A stretch of 64,000 nucleotides of DNA from Rhodococcus sp. CH91 (GTDB taxonomy: Bacteria > Actinomycetota > Actinomycetes > Mycobacteriales > Mycobacteriaceae), in assembly GCF_022554085.1 (NCBI RefSeq), contig NZ_JAKFYR010000002.1:558001-622000 (forward strand), in the 5' to 3' direction. The position numbers and the translations under genes were made by a program. The first letter of the stretch is position 1, and each line of letters opens with the position of its first letter. Positions 43,704 through 51,830 of this stretch are shown piece by piece. The notes under the pieces are model-generated. The model did no database searches and had not been told where the DNA came from. It saw only the letters and a program-made list of their open reading frames with translations.

Positions 43704-45176
43704 TCAGGGCGCGGTGACGGTGAGCGTGGGACTCGACCGGAACAGGACGTCGGGAGTACGCAGGCCGACCGGCAGTGCGCGGACACCGGTGGGGGAACAC
43801 TGCACGAGCGAATAGGCGGGTTCGTCGAACGCGACGACCGAGTGGCCCGGTGTGCCGACGTCCTGCAGGTAGGCGAGCGAACTGCCGACCCAGAGAGGGA
43901 CACCGGCAAAGACACCGCTCATCGGATGGTGGAAATGGCCCGCGAGGATCGCGGAGACATCGGAGCCGTGCAGCACCGCCGCGAGGTCCCCGGTGCGACC
44001 GAGTTCCCGCCCCTCGAGCGTGGCAGCGGGCGACGGCACCGGCGGGTGGTGCATCGCGAGCACCGTCCCGTACGGAGCGGGCGTCGCGAGTTCGTGCGAC
44101 AGCCGGGCGAGCTCGTCGGGCGGAAGCACTCCCGAACTCGTGTCCACACCGAGGATCCGGAATCCCCGCACGTGCTCCACGGGATTCGTGCCGAACGCCG
44201 CTGCGAAGGCTGCCGGATCGTCGTGGTTGCCGGGTACCACGAGCACCGGGCAATCGAGTCGCGCGCGGATCCCGGCGAAGATCTCGGTCAGTCGCGAATA
44301 GGCGGAGACCGCACCGTGATGGACGAGATCGCCTGTGACCACGACGATGTCGGGGCGCAGTCGCGATCTCGATTCTCGGTCGGCCACCTCGAGCAAGCGT
44401 TCCGCGACGTCGATCCCGGCGAACGGATCCTCGCGATCGCTCGCATGGATGTCGCTCAGGTGCAGGACCGTCAGTTCCGGTGACCCGAACAGTCGTCTGC
44501 GCAGGGCGGCGAGATCGTCCGGGGTGAAGCCGTGGGCAGCGAGATATCCCGTGACCGATCCGTGTCGCCGGCGAATGTGATCGAGCGCCGACTTCAGGGC
44601 CGATGCCGGGGAATCCAGGTGCAGCTCCACGGATTCCGCGTACTGCGCCGGGTCGAGCGCCAGATCGGAGAGCAGAATCCGCACCGCATCCTCGCGGTAC
44701 GGCCGCAGCCGGGGCCCCGAGCACGCATAGTCGTCGAGGATCGCCGAGTCGGGTACGCCCGCCGCGGCCGACGCCACTGCGACGACGAGTCCGGTGCGGT
44801 CCTTGCCTGCGGTGCAGTGCACGAGCACCGGGGCGGGAGAGTGCGCGAGCGCCCGGACGGCGTCGGTGAGAGCGGAGCCGCGCTCGTCGAGCAGGGTGCG
44901 GTAGATCGCGGTGATCTCGCCGCTTCGGGGTGGGCCGGTCAGCGGGTCGTAGAGCGGATGGTGCAGGACGTTCCAGGATGCGGTGACGGTCTTCCCCGAT
45001 CGCTCGCGGGTGTCCCGCAGATCGATGACCGTTCGAATACCTATCTGCCCCAGTGTCTTCCGACCCTCTTCCGTCAGGTGGTCGAGTGTGGCGGAACGGA
45101 ACAGCCGGCCGGGGGTCAGGTACGGCCCCGATACCGAGCGCACATTGAACACGCCGTCGACCTCGATGGACTCCAC
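43704..45176 (-). CDS. tyrosine-phosphatase/calcineurin-like phosphoesterase fusion
   Basis: 490 residues holding two complete phosphatase domains. GTG 45176 is preceded by GGGAGAGG. Residues 1-225: IphP/PtpB-type tyrosine phosphatase with P-loop VHCTAGKDRTG at about 119-129. Residues 235-480: calcineurin-like metallophosphoesterase with LHLSDIHASD (about 236-245), VVTGDLVHHG (about 272), VVPGNHDD (about 310-317), LAMHHPP (about 378) and AGHFHHP (about 410), so every metal-ligand motif is present. No signal peptide, so it is cytoplasmic. It lies 35 nt upstream of the substrate-binding protein gene. CpdA-like cyclic-nucleotide, phosphodiester or inositol phosphate activity are all possible. 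Confidence 0.9.
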   Translation of the reverse strand: MESIEVDGVFNVRSVSGPYLTPGRLFRSATLDHLTEEGRKTLGQIGIRTVIDLRDTRERSGKTVTASWNVLHHPLYDPLTGPPRSGEITAIYRTLLDERGSALTDAVRALAHSPAPVLVHCTAGKDRTGLVVAVASAAAGVPDSAILDDYACSGPRLRPYREDAVRILLSDLALDPAQYAESVELHLDSPASALKSALDHIRRRHGSVTGYLAAHGFTPDDLAALRRRLFGSPELTVLHLSDIHASDREDPFAGIDVAERLLEVADRESRSRLRPDIVVVTGDLVHHGAVSAYSRLTEIFAGIRARLDCPVLVVPGNHDDPAAFAAAFGTNPVEHVRGFRILGVDTSSGVLPPDELARLSHELATPAPYGTVLAMHHPPVPSPAATLEGRELGRTGDLAAVLHGSDVSAILAGHFHHPMSGVFAGVPLWVGSSLAYLQDVGTPGHSVVAFDEPAYSLVQCSPTGVRALPVGLRTPDVLFRSSPTLTVTAP

Positions 45177-45205
45177 GATTCGCCTCTCCCACTGTTCCAC
45201 TGGCT

Positions 45206-45222
45206 CCGGAACACCGTTCCGG
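45206..45222. promoter_or_regulatory. CCGGAAC-N3-GTTCCGG operator candidate
   Basis: A 17-bp inverted repeat with perfect 7-bp arms, 30 nt upstream of the phosphoesterase GTG and between it and the RpiR gene. It is well placed for repression of the phosphoesterase-importer operon by the RpiR protein. Confidence 0.6.
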
Positions 45223-45291
45223 CAAGGCATATCGTGGGCGGTCCGGCCGAACGTCCGACCCCCTGGCCCGGAACGGACGCTGTCGAACGGG

Positions 45292-46146
45292 TTAACAATC
45301 GGGGAGTGTGTCGGTCCGCGCTGCCGCCACCACATCGTGGGCGCCGGTGTGAACCTCCGGATGCTCCGGGTGGGCGAGCACGGCTCGTTGCAGCGCATAC
45401 AGGATCGTGCTCTGGGTCACGCGAGCCGAGAACGAGTCCGTTTCGTTCTCGTGGGCACCTGCGCCGGTGATCAGCACGTGGTCCGAGATACGTGTCAGTG
45501 GCGTGCTCGGGTAGCTCGTCACCGACACGATCGTCGCACCGCGTTCGTGTGCGGCGGTACACGCCCGGAGGGTGTGTGTGTTCGCGCCCGAATAGCTGAC
45601 CGCCAGACACAGGTCGTCGGCGGTCAGGAGCCGGGCCGAGAACTGCTGACCGAGAATGTCGACCGGAGCCTCGACGCTGCGACCGGCCGTGGTGAAGCGC
45701 AGGGCCGCGTCCTGGATCGGCGGCGACGAGAAACCGTTTCCTACCAACAGGATCCGGCGGGCTCTCACGACGAGGTCGACGACCTGCGCGAAACCGGCCT
45801 CGTCGACGGTCGCGCGGGTCGCGGTGAGCGCTTCCGTCGCGGCCGAGAACGCCGAATCCAGAGGAGTGACAGGAGTTTGCTCGGGATCCGTTGTGACCCG
45901 TGCCAGTTCGAGACGAAGATGGTGGAAACCGCGGAAACCGAGACTCTGGCAGGCGCGGACGACGGTCGCCGGGGAGGTGCCCGATGCAGCCGCCAGTTCG
46001 GCGGTGGACAACTCCACCGCCGCGGCGGGCTCGGTCAACACGGTGCGCACGACGCGCTGTTCGCCGGGTCCGAGTGTCGCGAGGCCGGAGCGCAGACGGG
46101 CGAGGGTGGCGCTCGAGCGCCAGGATCGGTCGGAAGGATGCGACAT
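45292..46146 (-). CDS. RpiR/MurR-family regulator with SIS domain
   Basis: 284-residue regulator; ATG 46146 was chosen over an in-frame GTG at 46173 because AGGACGG lies 8 nt before it. The N-terminal HTH (STAELAAASGTSPATVVRACQSLGFRGFHHLRLELA) occupies residues about 45-80. The C-terminal SIS domain (about 110-260) contains RILLVGNGFSSPPIQDAALRF and CLAVSYSGANTHTL, the sugar-phosphate-binding serine-rich loops. RpiR proteins normally sense phosphorylated sugars, which matches two phosphatase genes and an importer downstream on the same strand. Confidence 0.9.
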   Translation of the reverse strand: MSHPSDRSWRSSATLARLRSGLATLGPGEQRVVRTVLTEPAAAVELSTAELAAASGTSPATVVRACQSLGFRGFHHLRLELARVTTDPEQTPVTPLDSAFSAATEALTATRATVDEAGFAQVVDLVVRARRILLVGNGFSSPPIQDAALRFTTAGRSVEAPVDILGQQFSARLLTADDLCLAVSYSGANTHTLRACTAAHERGATIVSVTSYPSTPLTRISDHVLITGAGAHENETDSFSARVTQSTILYALQRAVLAHPEHPEVHTGAHDVVAAARTDTLPDC

Positions 46147-46315
46147 GTCGGAAACCGTCCTGTTCGTCCCCACGCCGGTGGAGTCCGGCGAGCTCAGGAT
46201 CGTCAGGTTAACGACGCTCCGGGTCGATCCGGATGCGGGTGGTCACCGTTCATCCCGGCGTCACCGACGGGGGAGGGCGCAGTTCACCGATCGGTCACCG
46301 GGCGACGCGGAACGG

Positions 46316-47125
46316 TCAACGATGATGTTCGGCCCGCAGAGCAGCCGCGACCGCCCCGAGGCGGGCTTCGCGCACCGCCGCCCACAACGGCTGGAGGGCA
46401 CCTTCACGACCGGCGGCTCCGGACGCGGAACCGGCGCGCATGCCGGCGCCCCGGCTCGCAACGGTGAGGATCGCCGCCACCTGATCCGCGCTGTCGAGGA
46501 TCCGGACCGCCCGTGGTGGCAGCGATGCGGGATAGCGATGCCGGGCGAGCGCGGCGACCTCTTCGGCGATCTCCGCTCGTGGATCGGCCCGCCGTCCGTC
46601 GGTTCCGACAGTGGGGATGCCGTTCAGGGCGGAGGCGGCCTCTCGCACCGCCTCCCGGATCGCGAACTCGGCTGCACCGAGACCCCCGTCGACGACGGGT
46701 TCGGGCACCGAGGCGAGTGCGAAGACGGTCCATCGCAGGACGTCCGGCCCCTCGACCGTGGGCACCAGGCCGAATCCCGGTGTGCCCGGCACACCCAGGA
46801 CGACAGCCTCACCCGCTGCGAGTGCTGCCGAGGCGAACGCGGTCCCCGCCGGCAGCGCGCGGACGTCTCCCGCGGCCGGAAGGACCAGGTGCAGTCCCGC
46901 ACCGGCGGTGGTATCGATGCGGCGTACCAGCGTCAGCAACAGGGCTGCACCGTCGACGGTGCCCCGTTCGGGAAGCCCGGTCGCGGACGCGGTCGCGGCG
47001 TCCTGGGCCCCGACGAGATGCATCGGCGCCCACTCGTGCAGCGCGTCGATCACGTCGTCGGGGGAGGCGTGACCGGACAGCCACGACCCCGCCCACACGG
47101 TCAGCGTCAGGCTCGGGGAACTCAC
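46316..47125 (-). CDS. conserved protein, Rv1486c-like
   Basis: 269 residues from GTG 47125. No signal peptide. The sequence begins SLTLTVWAGSWLSGHASPDDVIDALHEW and is rich in alanine and valine; PERGTVDGAALLLTLVRRID and LHLVLPAAGDVRALPAG look like alpha/beta elements, but no catalytic motif is recognisable. In M. tuberculosis Rv1486c follows hemH directly; here 8.8 kb separates them. Divergent from the DUF3097 gene. Function unknown. Confidence 0.8.
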   Translation of the reverse strand: MSSPSLTLTVWAGSWLSGHASPDDVIDALHEWAPMHLVGAQDAATASATGLPERGTVDGAALLLTLVRRIDTTAGAGLHLVLPAAGDVRALPAGTAFASAALAAGEAVVLGVPGTPGFGLVPTVEGPDVLRWTVFALASVPEPVVDGGLGAAEFAIREAVREAASALNGIPTVGTDGRRADPRAEIAEEVAALARHRYPASLPPRAVRILDSADQVAAILTVASRGAGMRAGSASGAAGREGALQPLWAAVREARLGAVAAALRAEHHR

Positions 47126-47208
47126 CCGGAAAGCATACGGTGCACTCGCGGGCACGACCCGGCGTGGGAGCGCCGCCCACCGGGCGGGATGTCCTAGGGT
47201 CGACTGGC

Positions 47209-48042
47209 GTGAGCCCACGCGACATATACGGCGGTGACATCTATGCCGGTCACGCCCGCACGAAGAAGAAGGCCGTTCCCGAACTCGCAGCGGAGCGCGG
47301 CGTCGTCGTCGAGGACGCCGCATCCGGTTGGTGCGGCGCGATCGTGGGCATGGAGAAGACCTACGACGGCGACTTCGTCCGCCTCGAGGACGCCCAGGGA
47401 CGCACCCGGCTGTTCGCGATGCGCCCGGCTGCCTTCCTCGTCGACGGGAAGGCCGTCACCCTCGTCAGGCCGAAGGCCCGTCCTGCAGCGCAGCCGACCC
47501 GGTCGGCCTCGGGATCGACCCGTGTCGACGGTGTGCGGGCGCGCGTGGCGCGCGGCAGCCGGATCTGGGTCGAAGGTGTGCACGACGCCGCCCTCGTCGA
47601 GCGGGTGTGGGGGCACGACCTGCGTGTCGAGGGAGTGGTCGTCGAACAGCTCGAGGGCCTCGACAATCTCGGTGCCCGCCTCGCAGAGTTCCGCCCCGGC
47701 CCGGGTCGGCGCGTGGGCGTTCTCGCGGACCATCTCGTGAGCGGATCCAAGGAGGAACGGCTCACGGCGAATCTCGGCCCGTACGTGATGGTCACCGGTC
47801 ACCCCTACATCGACGTCTGGGAGGCGGTGAAACCGCGCGCCGTCGGCATCGGCGCGTGGCCGACGATTCCGCGCGGTGAGGACTGGAAGACGGGGGTCTG
47901 CCGTGAACTGGGCTGGGGAACACCGCAGGACGGCTGGCGCCGCGTCTACAACGCCGTGAACTCGTTCCGGGATCTCGAATCGCACCTGATCGGAGCGGTC
48001 GAGCGCCTCGTCGACTTCGTCACCGAACCCGACGGGGCCTGA
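47209..48042 (+). CDS. DUF3097 domain protein
   Basis: 277 residues from GTG 47209 (SPRDIYGGDIYAGHARTKKKAVPEL). The N-terminal 90 residues form a small basic domain with GAIVGMEKTYDGDFVRLEDAQGRTRLF. The second part has a TOPRIM-like look: RGSRIWVEGVHDAALVERVWG (Glu and His-Asp), VVVEQLEGLDNL, and RVGVLADHLVSGSKEE (Asp-x-His). These suggest a metal-dependent nucleic-acid enzyme such as a nuclease or primase-like protein, but this is inference. Convergent with the mce operon. Confidence 0.8.
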   Translation: MSPRDIYGGDIYAGHARTKKKAVPELAAERGVVVEDAASGWCGAIVGMEKTYDGDFVRLEDAQGRTRLFAMRPAAFLVDGKAVTLVRPKARPAAQPTRSASGSTRVDGVRARVARGSRIWVEGVHDAALVERVWGHDLRVEGVVVEQLEGLDNLGARLAEFRPGPGRRVGVLADHLVSGSKEERLTANLGPYVMVTGHPYIDVWEAVKPRAVGIGAWPTIPRGEDWKTGVCRELGWGTPQDGWRRVYNAVNSFRDLESHLIGAVERLVDFVTEPDGA

Positions 48043-48067
48043 CCGTCCTCTCGTGGCAGACCGCGGG

Positions 48068-48736
48068 TCAACGCTCTCCGGTCTCGGGAGCGGGCTCCGC
48101 CTCGCCGGCCCCGGGCAGTCCCGCGCCCACTCCACCGACGTCGGTGATCGTCCAGTCCGAGGCACGGTCCATCGTCACCGTGTAGGTCGCGGTCGCGGCC
48201 ACTCCGTCGGGGGTCTGCTTGCTCCGCGACACCATGTCGACGAAGACCTGGACGACGAAGGTGTCGCCGTCGTGACGTGCCACCTCCGCGGCGAGCAGGC
48301 GTGCCGTCGCGGTGTACTCCATCTGGGTCAGCCACGGTGCCACGACGTCGACCGCCCCCTCGAGCTTCGGTTCGAGCTGTTCGCTGACACCGTTGGTCAG
48401 TGCGTCACGCCATCCGTCGAGATCGCGATGGTCGACTTCGGACACGCTCGACGCGTACTCGGAGGCGACGGCCTCCGCCTCGGCCTCGGTGTCGAGCCGG
48501 CTCTGCAGGGCCTGCAGCTGCTCGGACGAGTCGTCGGTCGCCCACAGCACGCCGAAGGTCACCGCGGCGACGACGGCGAGCACCGTGACGACCACGAGGG
48601 TGCGGACCGACGACCACCACGGGCGGCGACTTCCCGTCTCCGCGGCGGTTGCAGCGGAGGCGGCCGGATCCTGCTCGGTGACTTCGGTGTTCGATATCGG
48701 GCCGGTGTTCGACATGACGCTGTCTTCCTTCTTCAT
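48068..48736 (-). CDS. Mce-associated membrane protein
   Basis: 222 residues. The ATG overlaps the mceF stop (ATGA), fixing both start and operon membership. A polar N-terminus of about 40 residues is followed by one membrane segment (VRTLVVVTVLAVVAAVTFGVLW) and an extracytoplasmic NTF2-like domain of about 140 residues, as in the Mas proteins that end mycobacterial mce operons and stabilise Mce complexes. Only one Mas gene is present here. The C-terminus is Gly/Pro/Glu-rich. Confidence 0.88.
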   Translation of the reverse strand: MKKEDSVMSNTGPISNTEVTEQDPAASAATAAETGSRRPWWSSVRTLVVVTVLAVVAAVTFGVLWATDDSSEQLQALQSRLDTEAEAEAVASEYASSVSEVDHRDLDGWRDALTNGVSEQLEPKLEGAVDVVAPWLTQMEYTATARLLAAEVARHDGDTFVVQVFVDMVSRSKQTPDGVAATATYTVTMDRASDWTITDVGGVGAGLPGAGEAEPAPETGER

Positions 48737-49683
48737 CGGGGCACGTTCACGGTGAACCGGACGCTGTCGCCCGGCATGGTCGCGATGGCCTGTTCGAGCA
48801 GGGTACCGAGATCCATCCGACCCACCACGGAACCGGTGGCCTGGGTGACGGGACGCAACGCGACGCCGATCGCGCCGAGCTCGGGTGCGAACCGCCTGAG
48901 GAAGTCGGCGAGTTCGATCTCCTCCTCGCGCCACGAGCCGAGGATCTCCTCGCCCTTCAGCACCGAGGACCCCTCGAACAGATACTCGTACGAGACACCG
49001 AGGGTCTCACCGAACTGGTCGAGCATGGGAGGTGCGGCGACCATCGCGGGCCGCATCCAGTCCACATCGCCCATCATCCACATGAGGTCGCTCAACACGG
49101 TTTCCAGCGACCCCTCGTGTCGGGTCAGCGTCGACAGCAGGAGCTCGGCGCCGCGACCTGCCGCGGGCATGCTCTCCTCGAGACCCGCAACCGATTCGGT
49201 GAACGTCGCGACGAGTTCGTTCAGCGACTCCGCGTCGGTTTGTTCGAGCAGCTCCGACGTGCTCGCAAGGAGATCGGGCACCGAGGTGGGCAACTCGACG
49301 ATCTCGGTCAGGTGCGCACCGTCCTCCAGATAGGGCCCCTGGGTGGAGGTGGGGAGGAACGAGAAGACCGGTTCGCCCAGCGACGACAGGTTCTCGACGC
49401 GCATGGTGCTGTCCACGGGGATGCGGTGGTCGGCTTCGTAGGAGATGTCCATGCGAACGAAACCGTCGAGATTCTCCATGCCGTCGACCCGTCCGATGTC
49501 CACCCCGCGATAGACGACGCTCGATCCGGCGCGGAGTCCGGCCGCATCGCGCATGTCCACCACCGCGTGGGCGCGGCGCTGGGTCGGGTCGATCTGCAGC
49601 ACACCGACGACGAGATACCAGGTGCCCAGGATCATCACGAGGCCCAGGGCGAGTGCGGACATCCAGGCCGGAATTCGGGTCAC
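48733..49683 (-). CDS. mceF: MceF, MlaD-domain subunit
   Basis: 316 residues. A single N-terminal membrane anchor (MSALALGLVMILGTWYLVVGVLQ) precedes the MlaD/Mce domain (LRAGSSVVYRGVDIGRVDGME near residues 50-70). A helical region and a conserved C-terminal segment follow. The Mce subunits assemble as a hetero-hexameric tube crossing the periplasm for lipid import. Overlaps mceE by 4 nt and the Mas gene by 4 nt. Confidence 0.92.
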   Translation of the reverse strand: MTRIPAWMSALALGLVMILGTWYLVVGVLQIDPTQRRAHAVVDMRDAAGLRAGSSVVYRGVDIGRVDGMENLDGFVRMDISYEADHRIPVDSTMRVENLSSLGEPVFSFLPTSTQGPYLEDGAHLTEIVELPTSVPDLLASTSELLEQTDAESLNELVATFTESVAGLEESMPAAGRGAELLLSTLTRHEGSLETVLSDLMWMMGDVDWMRPAMVAAPPMLDQFGETLGVSYEYLFEGSSVLKGEEILGSWREEEIELADFLRRFAPELGAIGVALRPVTQATGSVVGRMDLGTLLEQAIATMPGDSVRFTVNVPR

Positions 49684-50732
49684 GGGATAGCTCCGATCAT
49701 GCGCAGGAGAACCAGTCCGTCGGCCGCCGGACTCCCCTCGTTGCCGGCGATGGTCACCTCACGGAGGTCGATGCCGGGTTCGAGAAGGAAGGGGACGAGT
49801 TTCTCGTCGACGAGCTCCACGAGTTCTGCGGCGTTGCCGCGCAGCTCTGTGGCGCTCGGCGACGGTTCGCGCAGCAGCGGCGTGAGAAGTTCGAGATTGT
49901 CGTTGATGTGCGGAAGGCGGGGGATCAGCCACTCCAGCCCGGTGACCATGGTGTTCACGTCGATGACGATGTTGAGCACGGCCTCCATGAAGAAGGGCAC
50001 CCGGTCGAGTCGCCGACGTGCGGTGTCGGAGAACAGGAACCCCACCTCGTCACGGGCGGCGTCGAGACGCTCGGACAGGTCCTCCGTCGCGACGACGATG
50101 CGATCGATCTGGTCGATGTTCGCCGCGGCTTCGCTCAGATCGGTGGAGATGACCGCAGACAGTTCGCGGGTCTCCTGCGAGTCCTCGGGCAGCACTTCGT
50201 TCAGTCGACCGATCGAATCCTGCAGGCGGGTCAGGCTTCCCCCGTTGACGAACATCGCCATCCGCTCGAGCATGTCCTCGATCTGCGGACCCGGGTCCGT
50301 GTCCTGCAGCGGGATGGTGTCACCGTCCTGCAACGGCGCGCCGTTGCCGTCCTCGGGCGGCAGCAGAGCGATGTAGATGTCGCCCAGCACGGTGTTCTGC
50401 CGCAGTTCGGCACGGGTGCCGGCCGGCACGACCACCGACTCGCGCACGTCGATCCGGGCGACGGCGCTGTGCGGCTCGAGACCGATCGCCCGTAGGGTGC
50501 CGACGGAGATACCTTCGGAGCGGACGTCCGCCCCGGCCGGCAGACTCAGCAACGATTCGAATTCGAGATTCAGCCCGTAGGTCGGTCCGCGCACCCCGGA
50601 CCCGGGCAGCGCGTGGTCGCTGGGGTCGAAGCTGCATCCGGACAACACCACCAGGGCAGCGAGAACCGCGCCGACCATCCGGCGGTGGCCGGGCCGGCCG
50701 GTGTTCGGGGCACGGGTGAACGAACGGGTCAC
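49680..50732 (-). CDS. mceE: MceE, lipoprotein Mce subunit (LprN-like)
   Basis: 350 residues. A lipobox at VVLSGCSF puts the lipidated Cys at about residue 33, as is usual for MceE, the only lipoprotein in mce operons. MlaD domain near residues 53-130 (LPAGADVRSEGISVGTLRAIG, then GDIYIALLPPEDG). Long helical C-terminus. Overlaps mceD and mceF by 4 nt each. Confidence 0.93.
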   Translation of the reverse strand: MTRSFTRAPNTGRPGHRRMVGAVLAALVVLSGCSFDPSDHALPGSGVRGPTYGLNLEFESLLSLPAGADVRSEGISVGTLRAIGLEPHSAVARIDVRESVVVPAGTRAELRQNTVLGDIYIALLPPEDGNGAPLQDGDTIPLQDTDPGPQIEDMLERMAMFVNGGSLTRLQDSIGRLNEVLPEDSQETRELSAVISTDLSEAAANIDQIDRIVVATEDLSERLDAARDEVGFLFSDTARRRLDRVPFFMEAVLNIVIDVNTMVTGLEWLIPRLPHINDNLELLTPLLREPSPSATELRGNAAELVELVDEKLVPFLLEPGIDLREVTIAGNEGSPAADGLVLLRMIGAIP

Positions 50733-51829
50733 GGCGTTGCTCCGATCGTCGACAGGACGAGCTGCGGCAAGGGCACCGACACCGAGCGGGAGGACACCAC
50801 GGTGCAGCTGTCCGGTGCGATCTGTTCGAGTGCCGTACAGGTCGACGCGGCGTCGGGGGTCGGCACCTCGGCTCGGGGTGGACGGAGTTCGGCCGCGACC
50901 GACCCGGGACGGGTCTGCACCATCGTCTCGAGCATCGTGATCGTGCCCGGAATGGTGGCGAGGAGCTCGCTCGAGCTCTCGGCCTGGGTGCGCAGCATCG
51001 TCAGCGTGGGCAGCGTCGAGTTCAGGGCGTTCATCAGGTACGGGAAGTGCTCGTTGAACAGCCGGTCGAGCGGCCCCACGGCCAGCGACAGCTTCTCGAC
51101 GAGGATCTTCGCCACGACGAGCATCTGTTCGATGCCGGCCAGACCCGGGGCGAACGTCCGGATGGTGGACTTGACGTTGTCCCAGTCCTCGGTGAGCAGG
51201 GTCGTCATCTCGGCCGAGTTGTCGAGGATCTGCCCCAGTTGGTCCATGAAGTTGTCGGGGGAGGAGAGCAGTTCCGCAAGGTCGCGCAGTTCACGATTCA
51301 GTGTCGGTCCCAGGTCCTCGAACTCGCGTCCGGCGTCCTTCAGAGCGGATTCGAGCGGTGCCGTCCCGTCCGGCCCACGCTCGGTCATCTGCCGTACGAG
51401 CTCCGAGAACGAACCGAGGGCCTCCGACACGCTGACCGGGGTGCGGGTGTGTGCCGTATCGATGCATGTCTCCGACGCCAGGCCCGGCCCCGGGCGGGGA
51501 TCGGCGTCGACGAGTTCGAGGCGGCGATCGGTGAGAATGGACGCGTTGGTGATCACCGCGCCGGTCTCGGCAGGAAGTTCACGGTCACCGACGGTCATGT
51601 CGACGCGCACGCGCGCACCGTCGGGTTCGATCCGGTCCACGGTCCCGACGGAGATCCCGCGGATGGTGACCGGGGAACCGGGATAGAGACCGTAGGAGTC
51701 CTCGAAGTAAGCGCAGATCGAGGTGTCCTCCCGGGAGGTCGCGGCGAAGGCGGTCGCGCCGGCCACGGCCAGCGCCACGACCGTCACCGCAGGAACGAGT
51801 CGTCGTGTATTCGTCGTCGGTATTCGCAC
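50729..51829 (-). CDS. mceD: MceD subunit
   Basis: 366 residues with an N-terminal membrane anchor (LVPAVTVVALAVAGATAFAA) and an MlaD domain near residues 40-125 (LYPGSPVTIRGISVGTVDRIEP). The middle is predicted helical (needle-forming) and a proline-rich stretch closes the C-terminus. A conserved Cys pair appears at the extreme C-terminal domain (STCTALEQIAPDSCTVV). One nt separates it from mceC. Confidence 0.92.
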   Translation of the reverse strand: MRIPTTNTRRLVPAVTVVALAVAGATAFAATSREDTSICAYFEDSYGLYPGSPVTIRGISVGTVDRIEPDGARVRVDMTVGDRELPAETGAVITNASILTDRRLELVDADPRPGPGLASETCIDTAHTRTPVSVSEALGSFSELVRQMTERGPDGTAPLESALKDAGREFEDLGPTLNRELRDLAELLSSPDNFMDQLGQILDNSAEMTTLLTEDWDNVKSTIRTFAPGLAGIEQMLVVAKILVEKLSLAVGPLDRLFNEHFPYLMNALNSTLPTLTMLRTQAESSSELLATIPGTITMLETMVQTRPGSVAAELRPPRAEVPTPDAASTCTALEQIAPDSCTVVSSRSVSVPLPQLVLSTIGATP

Positions 51830-51830
51830 G

